From assembly GCA_030867875.1 (NCBI GenBank), contig JAOWCC010001608.1, forward strand, positions 166,909-230,908: a stretch of 64,000 bases of DNA, in the 5' to 3' direction. Shown piece after piece: positions 52,022 to 62,868 of this stretch. How positions within the stretch are numbered: position 1 is the first letter of the stretch; each line of letters begins with the position of its first letter. The notes under the pieces were generated by a model that did not search any database, had not been told where the DNA came from, and saw nothing but the letters and a program-made list of their open reading frames with translations. Source of the DNA: Actinernus sp. WN-2022. Its lineage: Eukaryota; Cnidaria; Anthozoa; Actiniaria; Actinernidae. A program made the position numbers and the translations under genes.

Positions 52022-52375
52022 CTAATGCCCCTCTTAGATTAGAACCACACTATGGGAAGAAATAGTATGAAATTTCGGACTACTTGACCCTTTTTGGTTA
52101 AAGGTCTAATGCTGCTCTTAGATTATAACCACACTATGGGAAGCAGTAGTCGGAAATTTTCAACTACTTGACTCTTTTTAGTTAAGGGTCTAATGCTGCT
52201 CTTAGATTATAACCACACTATGGAAAAAGTAGTCGGAAATTTCTAACTACTTTTGACTCTTATTTGGTTAAGGGTCTAATGCTGCTCTTAGATTATAACC
52301 ACATTATGGAAAAAGTAGTCGGAAATTTTCGACTACTTTTGACTCTTATTTGGTTAAGAGACTAATGGTACTAGA
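52022..52375. repeat. 84-bp tandem array, four units (copy A)
   Basis: Units begin CTAATGCTGCTCTTAGATTA, contain ACCACACTATGG and GTAGTCGGAAATTT, and end GGTTAAGGGT. Each has a CTACTT/AAGTAG-like inverted pair. The first unit is split by the MITE. The same array is at 58031-58385. Confidence 0.9.
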
Positions 52376-52378
52376 TTT

Positions 52379-52417
52379 TTAACGAGAGGCACCCGTGAAC
52401 CTGCACGGTAACCTTAA
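52379..52417. repeat. 39-bp TTAA-bounded end fragment
   Basis: TTAACGAGAGGCACCCGTGA through CACGGTAACCTTAA resembles the right end of the TTAA element at 55549-55585 (TTAACGAGAGAGACCCGCGA ... CCGGTAACCTTAA). It is probably a solo end of a related element. Copy B is at 58388-58426. The stretch 52418-54232 after it holds no gene I can name. Confidence 0.55.
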
Positions 52418-53178
52418 ATCGAGATAGTGACGTAATTTTGAGATGATGCCAATGTTCTTTGAGAATTTTTTACACACAATGTAAATGCTTTCAAATAAAA
52501 CGCTCTACGTCGCTGACTATTTCGACAAAGTTTGTTCCCGTTAAGTTCACAGTTCGATATGCTGTCATTTTGTGGTGTTTTTAACTTTCAAATGAAGCGC
52601 TCCACAGCGCTGTGACTAGATCGGCAAAGTTTATTCCCGTAAAGCTCGCAGTTCGATGTGCTGTCGTTTTTTGTTTGTGCACTCCACCGCGTTAACTATT
52701 TTCTTTACAAATACTGAACGATATTTGGATAACAATCACCGACGTTTGGGTAATCTTTAAAACAAACATCCGCACTTTTATGTAGTCATTTCAAACAATC
52801 TCTATAAACCGCTTTAACGGAACATGTCATGTTACGTGCGATTATAATGTTCAAGATGACACACGTACCTCGGTTAGCGCCGCGTCCAAGAATGACTGCG
52901 GCGTTTCCAAAGTCTTTTCAGTCCTTTTCCTCTTCATTTCTTTCCCTCGACATTGGAAGACTGTTCAGCTAATTTCTCAGCAAAAGCAATACAGTGAAGC
53001 TCAAGTTCCTTCCTGTTGTCTTAATAGTTAAAAGCAGCATCGAAATATCTAAGATATCAGCTGGCTTTTAAACAGAAAACCAAGTGGCAAAAATAATCGG
53101 AAAGGACTTTACTCTTTATTTATTAAGGAATATACTTTTATTGATATAGAGAAAATTGAGCAATTTAGAAATAGTATT

Positions 53179-53532
53179 TTGAACTACTACAGAAATTTTT
53201 CTGACATTGAAACGTGCCCACCCTTACCCTACTTCGATACATACCCCTTTTCAGATATTTCTGAGAAAATGTATGGTCTCATACTTTTCTGTCAAAATCA
53301 CACCCTATTCCAGACTGAAAAAGGCAAAATTGCTAAACCTTCCAGACTACAACAGTTTGAAAACCATACCCTTTGGGACGGCTTATACCTGCATTATCCC
53401 CCCCCCCCAAAGGGTTTGAACTCGATATCAGTTGGAATTTCCCGCCTAAATAAATTATTTCAGTTGCAAATGTCTCTAGCTATAGCTGTTTCACAAACAC
53501 AGGTATGTAATTGTTATAAAACCAATAAATAA
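53179..53532 (+). CDS. Possible coding relic, unidentified (copy A)
   Basis: An open frame of 117 codons in copy A corresponds to only 90 in copy B (59188-59460), because one-base differences (GACTGAAAAAGG/GACTAAAAAGG and the C-run) shift it. The shared part has an aromatic-rich YFDTYPFSDISEKMYG segment. No domain is recognised. It may be a relic of a transposon protein. Confidence 0.2.
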   Translation: MNYYRNFSDIETCPPLPYFDTYPFSDISEKMYGLILFCQNHTLFQTEKGKIAKPSRLQQFENHTLWDGLYLHYPPPPKGLNSISVGISRLNKLFQLQMSLAIAVSQTQVCNCYKTNK

Positions 53533-54236
53533 TGAAACATTTTGGAGCAACGGTATTTCTGATCGAATAAATTAATGTTAAAATAAGACTGAGGATGTAA
53601 CTGAGGAATTATATAAACTGTATGGAAGTATTGCAAAGGCGCGCGCCAATTTTTTTGGGCAGGAGTGTTGCCGATAATTGATTCAAAATGACTTGCATGT
53701 ATAGAAATGATCAGGTAAATGGTGCTGTCAGTCTTTGTAGTGTTACCATCTAATTATAAAGTATAATATCAGTGGCAACTTAACGTGAAACCAACACGAT
53801 CTCTGCATCATACATTGACTCCACTACGATGCAACCTTTTCTCTCTTTCCACTTAACATGGCACGTTTACCTTCATTCGGATTGTGACCAACATCATCAC
53901 CCTTTACAACACTATGTTTGTCGCATAACAAAAAACACTAGCACAAACATTGCAGATATCGAGAACAAAGGGCTTTCAATAGTGAAGGGGTTCAAGCGTA
54001 GAAAAGAAATTCGTTGTCTAGAATTCGCAAATCACGCTCTCTCTAATATCATACCTTTGATTGGACTATGTAGATCATGTGCAAGATGGAAGGAACATTC
54101 TAGAAGTTCCAGTACATGCTTTGTTTATAGCTCTTGATCACTAAACTATGCCATGTATGTATGACCAGGATTCAATTTTCGAGAGGTGGTCAATGATTTT
54201 TGTCTTGTCGTTTTACCTGTAATTAAGGTTACCGGA

Positions 54237-55581
54237 TACCTTTAAGGCATGTTTTTTTTGTAAAAAAAATATTATTGCTTATTTGGAAAGTTTATGGATT
54301 GTTCTACAATTTAGAAAAAAAAGGTTTCAAAAGATATAAAAGCTTGCGAGATATTTAGAAAAAACGTATTTAGAAGGAAACTAAATAAATCACTGAGGCG
54401 TTATAATCCCTTTACGTGCGACGGGCACCCCGTGGACTTTTAGCGGGAGCTGTTATCCGAGTAATTTGCATACTGTTGTTGTAGCTTTCCTTCTTCGAAA
54501 TAACAAACGTGCATTTAGAGTCTTATCAATCCTTTGTATGAGGAAATCCAAAAGAGAAAAGCAAAGTCCTTGGATAAAACATAAAGCGAACTCTGGATCG
54601 AAAAAGAAAGGAAACCGGCGATAAGGAGGAATTCGGTTAAAACGAGGACTGAGCTCGCGGACAGCGACAAAGGCTCGTGGTTCGAAGAAAGTGCGAAAGG
54701 CAGTGAAGAACAACCTTCAACTTCAGGGTCAACTCCAAATATAAGCAGCGCTAGCAGGCTTAAACTGTCGTTTGGCTTACCAGGAACCAGCAAGGGTCCA
54801 GCAAGTCATTTTAAGAGACTGAGAACGCGAGTAGCAATGAATTCACATCGGAGTCTGATTGAGATCCTGGCCGTTGTCAATCCTCGACTTCTCAATCGTG
54901 AGCTTTAGAGGACATCAACTTGCAGTTGTTGTGGAAGTTTGTGAATGAAACTTATCGGCTCTCGAACTCAGCGAAACTGTTTAATTGTTATGAGAGCGAA
55001 AGGTTCAGTTCTTATGAAATATGAAATATGAAATATGAAATATGAAATATGACCTATTTACCAATTTCCCGCGAATTTCACTACTGCTTTGAAGCTCCAG
55101 GGGTCCTTGCGTAGTCATTGGCTAGTTGGTTCGAAGTTGTTGACATTTGCTTTGACGAGGTGTGAAATGTTCACACAACTTTGCACGCCAAACCTCCGAC
55201 TTCGTATCCCCTCTCTTTGAATGAATTAATAGGGTATGCAGACTTGCCAGATTTTGATAAAACTCGGCCAAAAGACAGAAAACTTTAGGAATTAATTGCA
55301 TTTGAATGAAGTAAAATATTAACAAATGCTCACACCTTTTTTCAGGCTGTCATATGCTGATTGACATTGTGCAGTTGAATTGTTCTTATGCGTTAACCCG
55401 AAGGCTTCTAATTCACTTTTATAAACCTTGTCAGTTTTGCATTTGTTGGCTTAGCATTGCTTTACAATTACATATTTTTTTTAACAAATCCATTCAGGTA
55501 TTTAGGTTTCTATAGTTTTCTTTAAAACAATGCGCGTACAAAATTATTAACGAGAGAGACCCGCGAAGGTATCCGGTAACC
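54237..55581 (+). mobile_element. TTAA-site DNA transposon, second family (copy A)
   Basis: TTAA at 54233-54236 and 55582-55585. The inverted ends begin GGTTACCGGATACCTT. Like the element at 60-1655 it starts GG, is about 1.35 kb and lacks a full transposase. A coding relic with DKGSWF lies at 54651-54908. There is a GAAATAT(5) run near 55,018. I class it as Kolobok-like on TTAA and termini; piggyBac is the alternative. Confidence 0.65.
54651..54908 (+). pseudogene. Coding relic of the TTAA element with DKGSWF
   Basis: 86 codons read ELADSDKGSWFEESAKGSEE, PSTSGSTPNISSASRLKLSF and HRSLIEILAVV. GCGACAAAGGCTCGTGGTTC matches GCGATAAAGGCTCGTGGTTC in the element at 60-1655. Upstream, GSKKKG-like basic sequence is in another frame. 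In copy B an extra G near 60,876 breaks the end. Probably the decayed N-terminus of a transposase-type protein. Confidence 0.4.
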
Positions 55582-55779
55582 TTAACGAAAACTGCTTTCT
55601 GGACTCAAATACGAGTTTCTTATCACTGGATTCGGACTGGATAAAGCCATTCACGGAACCTGCAAGCTCAGTTTCAGCTTGATGCCATGTCGTAACCTTT
55701 CGAAAAACGTAAACACTGTGTCGTACGTTGATCAATTCACGAAACCAGGCTTGCACGCACATAAGTAGTTAGACAGGTC

Positions 55780-56060
55780 ACTATGGATCATATACCGCCT
55801 CCTGATTGGTCGAGAAAAGGGGCGGGGCGATGACGTCACAAGGGGTGGGACCTGCCACCGTTATAGATCAAATACAGGCTCCTGATTGGCTGGGATTATA
55901 GATCAAATACAGGCTCGGGATTGGTCGGGATTATAGATCAAATACAGGCTCCTGATTGGCCGGCCGTTATAGAACAAATCGAGGCTCGAGATTGGCCTCC
56001 GTTATAGATCCAATACAGGTTCCTGAGCGGTGGCCGGGGAACCTCCCAGGGAGTATAAAA
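55780..56060 (+). promoter_or_regulatory. Promoter with CRE, GC box, five CCAAT repeats and TATA (copy A)
   Basis: In order: an inverted CCAAT (ATTGG) near 55804, GGGGCGGGGC (55819-55828), the palindromic CRE TGACGTCA (55831-55838), and five ~36-bp units from 55861 beginning TTATAGATCAAATACAGGCT and mostly ending GATTGG. TATAAAA follows at 56054-56060. The ATG at 56094 is only 34 bases past the TATA box, so the leader is very short. Dense tandem elements before a short leader resemble compact viral or multicopy-gene promoters. Confidence 0.75.
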
Positions 56061-56093
56061 AAAGTAACCCTCCCTTGTAATTTAGTGTGAACG

Positions 56094-56192
56094 ATGAACC
56101 CCACTTGCTTTTGTGGGTGCTACGCTAAAGTCGTAAAAGGATTGGCCGGCACGCCAGAGTGTGTGTACAAGTGTGGACAAACGGCAAATTGA
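56094..56192 (+). pseudogene. Cassette frame 1, Cys-rich, short in copy A
   Basis: The first ATG after the TATA box opens 32 codons with a C-x-C-x-C cluster (CFCGC) and C-x3-C-G (CVYKCG), suggesting metal binding, then a TGA created by an extra base relative to copy B. No match is recognised. The copy B frame differs after residue 20, so at least one copy carries a frame error. Confidence 0.45.
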
Positions 56193-56479
56193 CAAGTCGC
56201 AACCGCAAGTCTTGCCGTGCAGTTTTTATTTTTCGGGCCAGGAAATTCCTTTGGTGAAAGCGGCTATCCCGTACGGTACTTTGTACACGACGTTCCCCAA
56301 GTGCGGCCATAAGCAGGCGTGAGCCGAAGTGAGAAAAATCCGAACCGCGTTTACGGCCCCGGCGCCCAACCCGAAGTGTGCGTTTCCTCTTGGATTTATG
56401 TGGGCTGGCCCTCCCGCACAACCTGTCGTGATTGTGGACGGACCCGCACCCCCAAGAAAACATAACTCTACGCTTCACT

Positions 56480-56830
56480 ATGGACACCACAGGCCCCCCA
56501 AGGTCCGCCACCCGTCGCTTGGACCAATCCCGCCACCACTATGCCGCATACGGAACCGCCCGCGGAGACGACCCAGGGAACCCCGCTGGGGACCCCTCTG
56601 GGGACTACAATACCCCCGACAGGGACCCCCCTGGAACCCTCCGGACACCCTACTGGTATAGTGGCCGTGGGTCCCCCGCCACCCCCACCACCTATAAGCA
56701 TCCCGACAGCGTGCTGGACCCCCCAGCCCAAATACCAGGGACAAGCGGTGTAATACCCGGGAGTCAAGAAGACCCAGATTTGGGGGACATGTCGGATAAC
56801 CGGGATGAGGGTACTACAAAAGCCGGGTGA
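56480..56830 (+). CDS. Cassette frame 2, Pro/Gly/Asp-rich (copy A)
   Basis: 116 codons from ATG 56480 (MDTTGPPRSATRRLDQSRHH) to TGA 56828-56830. The protein is Pro, Gly, Asp and Thr rich, probably disordered, with an acidic C-terminus (QEDPDLGDMSDNRDE). The frame and stop are conserved in copy B, unlike frames 1 and 3. The region is GC-rich and two other frames, including one on the minus strand, are also open, so coding is not proven. Its end overlaps frame 3 by 26 bases. Confidence 0.5.
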   Translation: MDTTGPPRSATRRLDQSRHHYAAYGTARGDDPGNPAGDPSGDYNTPDRDPPGTLRTPYWYSGRGSPATPTTYKHPDSVLDPPAQIPGTSGVIPGSQEDPDLGDMSDNRDEGTTKAG

Positions 56831-57146
56831 GCTTTGTACAAAACGCTCTACGTCATGGTATGTGTCCGGGAATGCATGCGCCAACGGGAGCCGGAGTTGT
56901 GAGGGATGTCAACAGAGTCAACAGGACGAACGTTACCATTCCTGTTTATGGTCTTTTTCCGAGGTCATTAATCTTTACCCCGTGTGTGGCGGGGTACGGT
57001 CTCATATTACCCTAGAGGCTCTACGGGCTACGGGCGGATGGGCTTTGCAGAGTTTGCACCTCACGGGGATTATTGCTCCCCTTACTTATACCGTGTTTGA
57101 ACGGTTGCAAAAACTAAAGGAGGCCGAGATTTACAAATATTATTAA
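56805..57146 (+). CDS. Cassette frame 3, Cys/His motif (copy A)
   Basis: 113 codons from ATG 56805. The middle reads CEGCQQSQQDERYHSC, a C-x2-C-x10-H-x-C arrangement that may bind zinc. A helical C-terminus TVFERLQKLKEAEIYKYY follows. Copy B has the same ends but a different middle, because two single-base differences shift the frame out and back. The Cys/His version looks more protein-like. Unrecognised; virus-like origin is only a suspicion based on compactness. Confidence 0.5.
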   Translation: MRVLQKPGELCTKRSTSWYVSGNACANGSRSCEGCQQSQQDERYHSCLWSFSEVINLYPVCGGVRSHITLEALRATGGWALQSLHLTGIIAPLTYTVFERLQKLKEAEIYKYY

Positions 57147-57248
57147 TTGTATTATTTTGAAGAATGCGAAGACCCCCTCATTACTTACAAGAATCGAATT
57201 TGGTACGGGTTATGCCAAGCTTTGCTCTACGAAGACAATCCCCAGTGA
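57147..57248 (+). pseudogene. Cassette frame 4, cut short (copy A)
   Basis: In the same frame as frame 3 after a single TAA, it reads EECEDPLITYKNRIWYGLCQ and stops at a TGA that results from one extra T (CCCAGTGACT) compared with copy B. Confidence 0.4.
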
Positions 57249-57325
57249 CTATATTGAAACTGGAGTGTCTACCCTTTTGGATTTATTGGAGTCTGCCAAT
57301 TATATGTAAGACAGGTATCCGAGAC

Positions 57326-57331
57326 AATAAA
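57326..57331 (+). terminator. AATAAA polyadenylation signal, copy A
   Basis: GACAATAAAAGAGACTTGTG lies 20 bases after the final stop position of cassette frame 4. A second CAATAAATAC follows near 57,378. Confidence 0.65.
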
Positions 57332-57424
57332 AGAGACTTGTGTTTGAATAATAACAACTTTGTTTCTCAATAGTATCAATAAATACATATAACATTCCAA
57401 ATAAATGTATTTTTTTTTTTTTAC

Positions 57425-57446
57425 AAAGTAAACAAGTGTTTACTTT
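57425..57446. repeat. Palindrome at the A-B unit junction
   Basis: AAAGTAAAC, AAGT, GTTTACTTT: 9-bp perfect arms. The right arm is the start of each unit and the left arm is the end of the previous unit. The same structure is at 63464-63485. Copy A's outer edge (51422) has only the right arm. Confidence 0.9.
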
Positions 57447-57503
57447 ATAATTTGCAGGCTAATATGATAATGCAATAATTATAAAGTAATAATTGGGTCT
57501 AAT

Positions 57504-58030
57504 GGACTGGTCATAAAGTGCAGTTGGGGGCGGGGGGGGGGGGGGGGGGGGGGGGGGTGATAAAATTCAATTTTTGAAAGGCTGGATTTTATGTGGCTCA
57601 CTCCTGGATTAGTGCAGAATTACACATGACCCACCTCTATCTTGCAGCTGAAAAACATCATGTTTTTGGCCAACAAATAATGGTAATAAACATAGTACAG
57701 TTATTATATAAATTGGAGGTAATGTTCTGAAACAGGGTATTATTGTATCTCAATAATCAGTCAGAACTTTTTTAAATGAAAATCACATTTGGGTATAAAT
57801 ACAACATCAGTTCATGTAATATAATTTTGTGCTTCCTAAAACATTATAAAATAACTGTTAATACCTGTCAAGTGTAAAATCAAAGCAGATTTTAGTGTGA
57901 CCCCACCCTCCATGTGGTGGCAAAATTTCCATGACCCACCCCCATTTATGACTTGAACATTTGATGACCCACCCCCTGATTTTCATCACCCGCCCCCACC
58001 CCCCTCCCCCCTTTACATTATGACCAGTCC
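57504..58030. mobile_element. MITE, copy B
   Basis: Same element as 51493-52021, CTAAT at 57499-57503 and 58031-58035. Its presence in each unit shows the insertion preceded amplification. Confidence 0.85.
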
Positions 58031-60232
58031 CTAATGCCCCTCTTAGATTAGAACCACACTATGGGAAGAAATAGTATGAAATTTCGGACTACTTGACCCT
58101 TTTTGGTTAAAGGTCTAATGCTGCTCTTAGATTATAACCACACTATGGGAAGCAGTAGTCGGAAATTTTCAACTACTTGACTCTTTTTAGTTAAGGGTCT
58201 AATGCTGCTCTTAGATTATAACCACACTATGGAAAAAGTAGTCGGAAATTTCTAACTACTTTTGACTCTTATTTGGTTAAGGGTCTAATGCTGCTCTTAG
58301 ATTATAACCACATTATGGAAAAAGTAGTCGGAAATTTTCGACTACTTTTGACTCTTATTTGGTTAAGGGACTAATGGTACTAGATTTTTAACGAGAGGCA
58401 CCCGTGAACCTGCACGGTAACCTTAAATCGAGATAGTGACGTAATTTTGAGATGATGCCAATGTTCTTTGAGAATTTTTTACACACAATGTAAATGCTTT
58501 CAAATAAAACGCTCTACGTCGCTGACTATTTCGACAAAGTTTGTTCCCGTTAAGTTCACAGTTCGATATGCTGTCATTTTGTGGTGTTTTTAACTTTCAA
58601 ATGAAGCGCTCCACAGCGCTGTGACTAGATCGGCAAAGTTTATTCCCGTAAAGCTCGCAGTTCGATGTGCTGTCGTTTTTTGTTTGTGCACTCCACCGCG
58701 TTAACTATTTTCTTTACAAATACTGAACGATATTTGGATAACAATCACCGACGTTTGGGTAATCTTTAAAACAAACATCCGCACTTTTATGTAGTCATTT
58801 CAAACAATCTCTATAAACCGCTTTAACGGAACATGTCATGTTACGTGCGATTATAATGTTCAAGATGACACACGAACCTCGGTTAGCGCCGCGTCCAAGA
58901 ATGACTGCGGCGTTTCCAAAGTCTTTTCAGTCCTTTTCCTCTTTCATTTCTTTCCCTCGACATTGGAAGACTGTTCAGCTAATTTCTCAGCAAAAGCAAT
59001 ACAGTGAAGCTCAAGTTCCTTCCTGTTGTCTTAATAGTTAAAAGCAGCATCGAAATATCTAAGATATCAGCTGGCTTTTAAACAGAAAACCAAGTGGCAA
59101 AAATAATCGGAAAGGACTTTACTCTTTATTTATTAAGGAATATACTTTTATTATATAGAGAAAATTGAGCAATTTAGAAATAGTATTTTGAACTACTACA
59201 GAAATTTTTCTGACATTGAAACGTGCCCACCCTTACCCTACTTCGATACATACCCCTTTTCAGATATTTCTGAGAAAATGTATGGTCTCATACTTTTCTG
59301 TCAAAATCACACCCTATTCCAGACTAAAAAGGCAAAATTGCTAAACCTTCCAGACTACAACAGTTTGAAAACCATACCCTTTGGGACGGCTTATACCTGC
59401 ATTATCCCCCCCCCCAAAGGGTTTGAACTCGATATCAGTTGGAATTTCCCGCCTAAATAAATTATTTCAGTTGCAAATGTCTCTAGCTATAGCTGTTTCA
59501 CAAACACAGGTATGTAATTGTTATAAAACCAATAAATAATGAAACATTTTGGAGCAACGGTATTTCTGATCGAATAAATTAATGTTAAAATAAGACTGAG
59601 GATGTAACTGAGGAATTATATAAACTGTATGGAAGTATTGCAAAGGCGCGCGCCAATTTTTTTGGGCAGGAGTGTTGCCGATAATTGATTCAAAATGACT
59701 TGCATGTATAGAAATGATCAGGTAAATGGTGCTGTCAGTCTTTGTAGTGTTACCATCTAATTATAAAGTATAATATCAGTGGCAACTTAACGTGAAACCA
59801 ACACGATCTCTGCATCATACATTGACTCCACTACGATGCAACCTTTTCTCTCTTTCCACTTAACAAGGCACGTTTACCTTCATTCGGATTGTGACCAACA
59901 TCATCACCCTTTACAACACTATGTTTGTCGCATAACAAAAAACACTAGCACAAACATTGCAGATATCGAGAACAAAGGGCTTTCAATAGTGAAGGGGTTC
60001 AAGCGTAGAAAGAAATTCGTTGTCTAGAATTCGCAAATCACGCTCTCTCTAATATCATACCTTTGATTGGACTATGTAGATCATGTGCAAGATGGAAGGA
60101 ACATTCTAGAAGTTCCAGTACATGCTTTGTTTATAGCTCTTGATCACTAAACTATGCCATGTATGTATGACCAGGATTCAATTTTCGAGAGGTGGTCAAT
60201 GATTTTTGTCTTGTCGTTTTACCTGTAATTAA

Positions 60233-61586
60233 GGTTACCGGATACCTTTAAGGCATGTTTTTTTTTGTAAAAAAAATATTATTGCTTATTTGGAAAGTTT
60301 ATGGATTGTTCTACAATTTAGAAAAAAAAGGTTTCAAAAGATATAAAAGCTTGCGAGATATTTAGAAAAAACGTATTTAGAAGGAAACTAAATAAATCAC
60401 TGAGGCGTTATAATCCCTTTACGTGCGACGGGCACCCGTGGACTTTTAGCGGGAGCTGTTATCCGAGTAATTTGCATACTGTTGTTGTAGCTTTCCTTCT
60501 TCGAAATAACAAACGTGCATTTAGAGTCTTATCAATCCTTTGTATGAGGAAATCCAAAAGAGAAAAGCAAAGTCCTTGGATAAAACATAAAGCGAACTCT
60601 GGATCGAAAAAGAAAGGAAACCGGCGATAAGGAGGAATTCGGTAAAACGAGGACTGAGCTCGCGGACAGCGACAAAGGCTCGTGGTTCGAAGAAAGTGCG
60701 AAAGGCAGTGAAGAACAACCTTCAACTTCAGGGTCAACTCCAAATATAAGCAGCGCTAGCAGGCTTAAACTGTCGTTTGGCTTACCAGGAACCAGCAAGG
60801 GTCCAGCAAGTCATTTTAAGAGACTGAGAACGCGAGTAGCAATGAATTCACATCGGAGTCTGATTGAGATCCTGGGCCGTTGTCAATCCTCGACTTCTCA
60901 ATCGTGAGCTTTAGAGGACATCAACTTGCAGTTGTTGTGGAAGTTTGTGAATGAAACTTATCGGCTCTCGAACTCAGCGAAACTGTTTAATTGTTATGAG
61001 AGCGAAAGGTTCAGTTCTTATGAAATATGAAATATGAAATATGAAATATGAAATATGACCTATTTACCAATTTCCCGCGAATTTCACTACTGCTTTGAAG
61101 CTCCAGGGGTCCTTGCGTAGTCATTGGCTAGTTGGTTCGAAGTGTTGACATTTGCTTTGACGAGGTGTGAAATGTTCACACAACTTTGCACGCCAAACCT
61201 CCGACTTCGTATCCCCATCTCTTTGAATGAATTAATAGGGTATGCAGACTTGCCAGATTTTGATAAAACTCGGCAAAAGACAGAAAACTTTAGGAATTAA
61301 TTGCATTTGAATGAAGTAAAATATTAACAAATGCTCACACCTTTTTTCAGGCTGTCATATGCTGATTGACATTGTGCAGTTGAATTGTTCTTATGCGTTA
61401 ACCCGAAGGCTTCTAATTCACTTTTATAAACCTTGTCAGTTTTGCATTTGTTGGCTTAGCATTGCTTTACAATTACATATTTTTTTTAACAAATCCATTC
61501 AGGTATTTAGGTTTCTATAGTTTTCTTTAAAACAATGCGCGTACAAAATTATTAACGAGAGAGACCCGCGAAGGTATCCGGTAACC
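60233..61586 (+). mobile_element. TTAA-site DNA transposon, second family (copy B)
   Basis: Copy of 54237-55581 with TTAA at 60229-60232 and 61587-61590. It differs by several single-base indels. Confidence 0.65.
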
Positions 61587-61784
61587 TTAACGAAAACTGC
61601 TTTCTGGACTCAAATACGAGTTTCTTATCACTGGATTCGGACTGGATAAAGCCATTCACGGAACCTGCAAGCTCAGTTTCAGCTTGATGCCATGTCGTAA
61701 CCTTTCGAAAAACGTAAACACTGTGTCGTACGTTGATCAATTCACGAAACCAGGCTTGCACGCACATAAGTAGTTAGACAGGTC

Positions 61785-62100
61785 ACTATGGATCATATAC
61801 CGCCTCCTGATGGTCGAGAAAAGGGGCGGGGCGATGACGTCACAAGGGTGGGACCTGCCACCGTTATAGATCAAATACAGGCTCCTGATTGGCCGGGATT
61901 TTATAGATCAAATACAGGCTCCTGATTGGCTGGGATTATAGATCAAATACAGGCTCGGGATTGGTCGGGATTATAGATCAAATACAGGCTCCTGATTGGC
62001 CGGCCGTTATAGAACAAATCGAGGCTCGAGATTGGCCTCCGTTATAGATCCAATACAGGTTCCTGAGCGGTGGCCCGGGGAACCTCCCAGGGAGTATAAA
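61785..62100 (+). promoter_or_regulatory. Promoter, copy B, with six CCAAT repeats
   Basis: Same elements as copy A, but six ~36-bp units (from 61864). The extra unit is a near-copy of its neighbour. TATAAA is at 62095-62100 and ATG at 62135. One inverted CCAAT of copy A (ATTGGTCG) reads ATGGTCG here. Confidence 0.75.
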
Positions 62101-62134
62101 AAAGTAACCCTCCCTTGTAAATTTAGTGTGAACG

Positions 62135-62359
62135 ATGAACCCCACTTGCTTTTGTGGGTGCTACGCTAAAGTCGTAAAAGGATTGGCCGGCACGCAGAGT
62201 GTGTGTACAAGTGTGGACAAACGGCAAATTACAAGTCGCAACCGCAAGTCTTGCCGTGCAGTTTTATTTTTCGGGCCAGGAAATTCCTTTGGTGAAGCGG
62301 CTATCCCGTACGGTACTTTGTACACGACGTTCCCCAAGTGCGGCCATAAGCAGGCGTGA
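62135..62359 (+). CDS. Cassette frame 1 (copy B)
   Basis: 74 codons from the TATA-proximal ATG share the CFCGC start with copy A, then run in another frame because a base is missing (ACGCAGAG against ACGCCAGAG). It ends FPKCGHKQA. Function is unknown, and the correct frame cannot be decided from two discordant copies. Confidence 0.4.
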   Translation: MNPTCFCGCYAKVVKGLAGTQSVCTSVDKRQITSRNRKSCRAVLFFGPGNSFGEAAIPYGTLYTTFPKCGHKQA

Positions 62360-62517
62360 GCCGAAGTGAGAAAAATCCGAACCGCGTTTACGGCCCCGGC
62401 GCCCAACCCGAAGTGTGCGTTTCCTCTTGGATTTATGTGGGCTGGCCCTCCCGCACAACCTGTCGTGATTGTGGACGGACCCGCACCCCCCAAGAAAACA
62501 TAACTCTACGCTTCACT

Positions 62518-62868
62518 ATGGACACCACAGGCCCCCCAAGGTCCGCCACCCGTCGCTTGGACCAATCCCGCCACCACTATGCCGCATACGGAACCGCCCG
62601 CGGAGACGACCCAGGGAACCCCGCTGGGGACCCCTCTGGGGACTACAATACCCCCGACAGGGACCCCCCTGGAACCCTCCGGACACCCTACTGGTATAGT
62701 GGCCGTGGGTCCCCCGCCACCCCCACCACCTATAAGCATCCCGACAGCGTGCTGGACCCCCCAGCCCAAATACCAGGGACAAGCGGTGTAATACCCGGGA
62801 GTCAAGAAGACCCAGATTTGGGGGACATGTCGGATAACCGGGATGAGGGTACTACAAAAGCCGGGTGA
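62518..62868 (+). CDS. Cassette frame 2 (copy B)
   Basis: Same length and stop as 56480-56830. The frame is open further upstream in this copy (to 62356), through a C-x2-C word TTCRDCGR, so it may be the second half of a longer protein. Unrecognised. Confidence 0.5.
   Translation: MDTTGPPRSATRRLDQSRHHYAAYGTARGDDPGNPAGDPSGDYNTPDRDPPGTLRTPYWYSGRGSPATPTTYKHPDSVLDPPAQIPGTSGVIPGSQEDPDLGDMSDNRDEGTTKAG

Larger units (their letters stand above)
51422..57432 (+). repeat. ~6.0-kb tandem unit, copy A
   Basis: From CAAGTGTTTACTTTATAATT the sequence repeats at 57433 (offset 6,011) and again at 63472. Order inside: MITE, 84-bp array, TTAA-bounded 39-mer, unassigned DNA, TTAA element, CCAAT-repeat promoter, short gene cassette, T-run. 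The array starts 80 bp from the Ngaro-type element. Copies A and B differ mainly by single-base insertions or deletions, many in homopolymers. Confidence 0.95.

Noticed and set aside
56468..56884. 138-codon minus-strand frame opposite the cassette, also 62506-62976
   Set aside because: It is Gly-rich, caused by the GC-rich composition of the plus-strand Pro-rich frame. No promoter is visible on that side.
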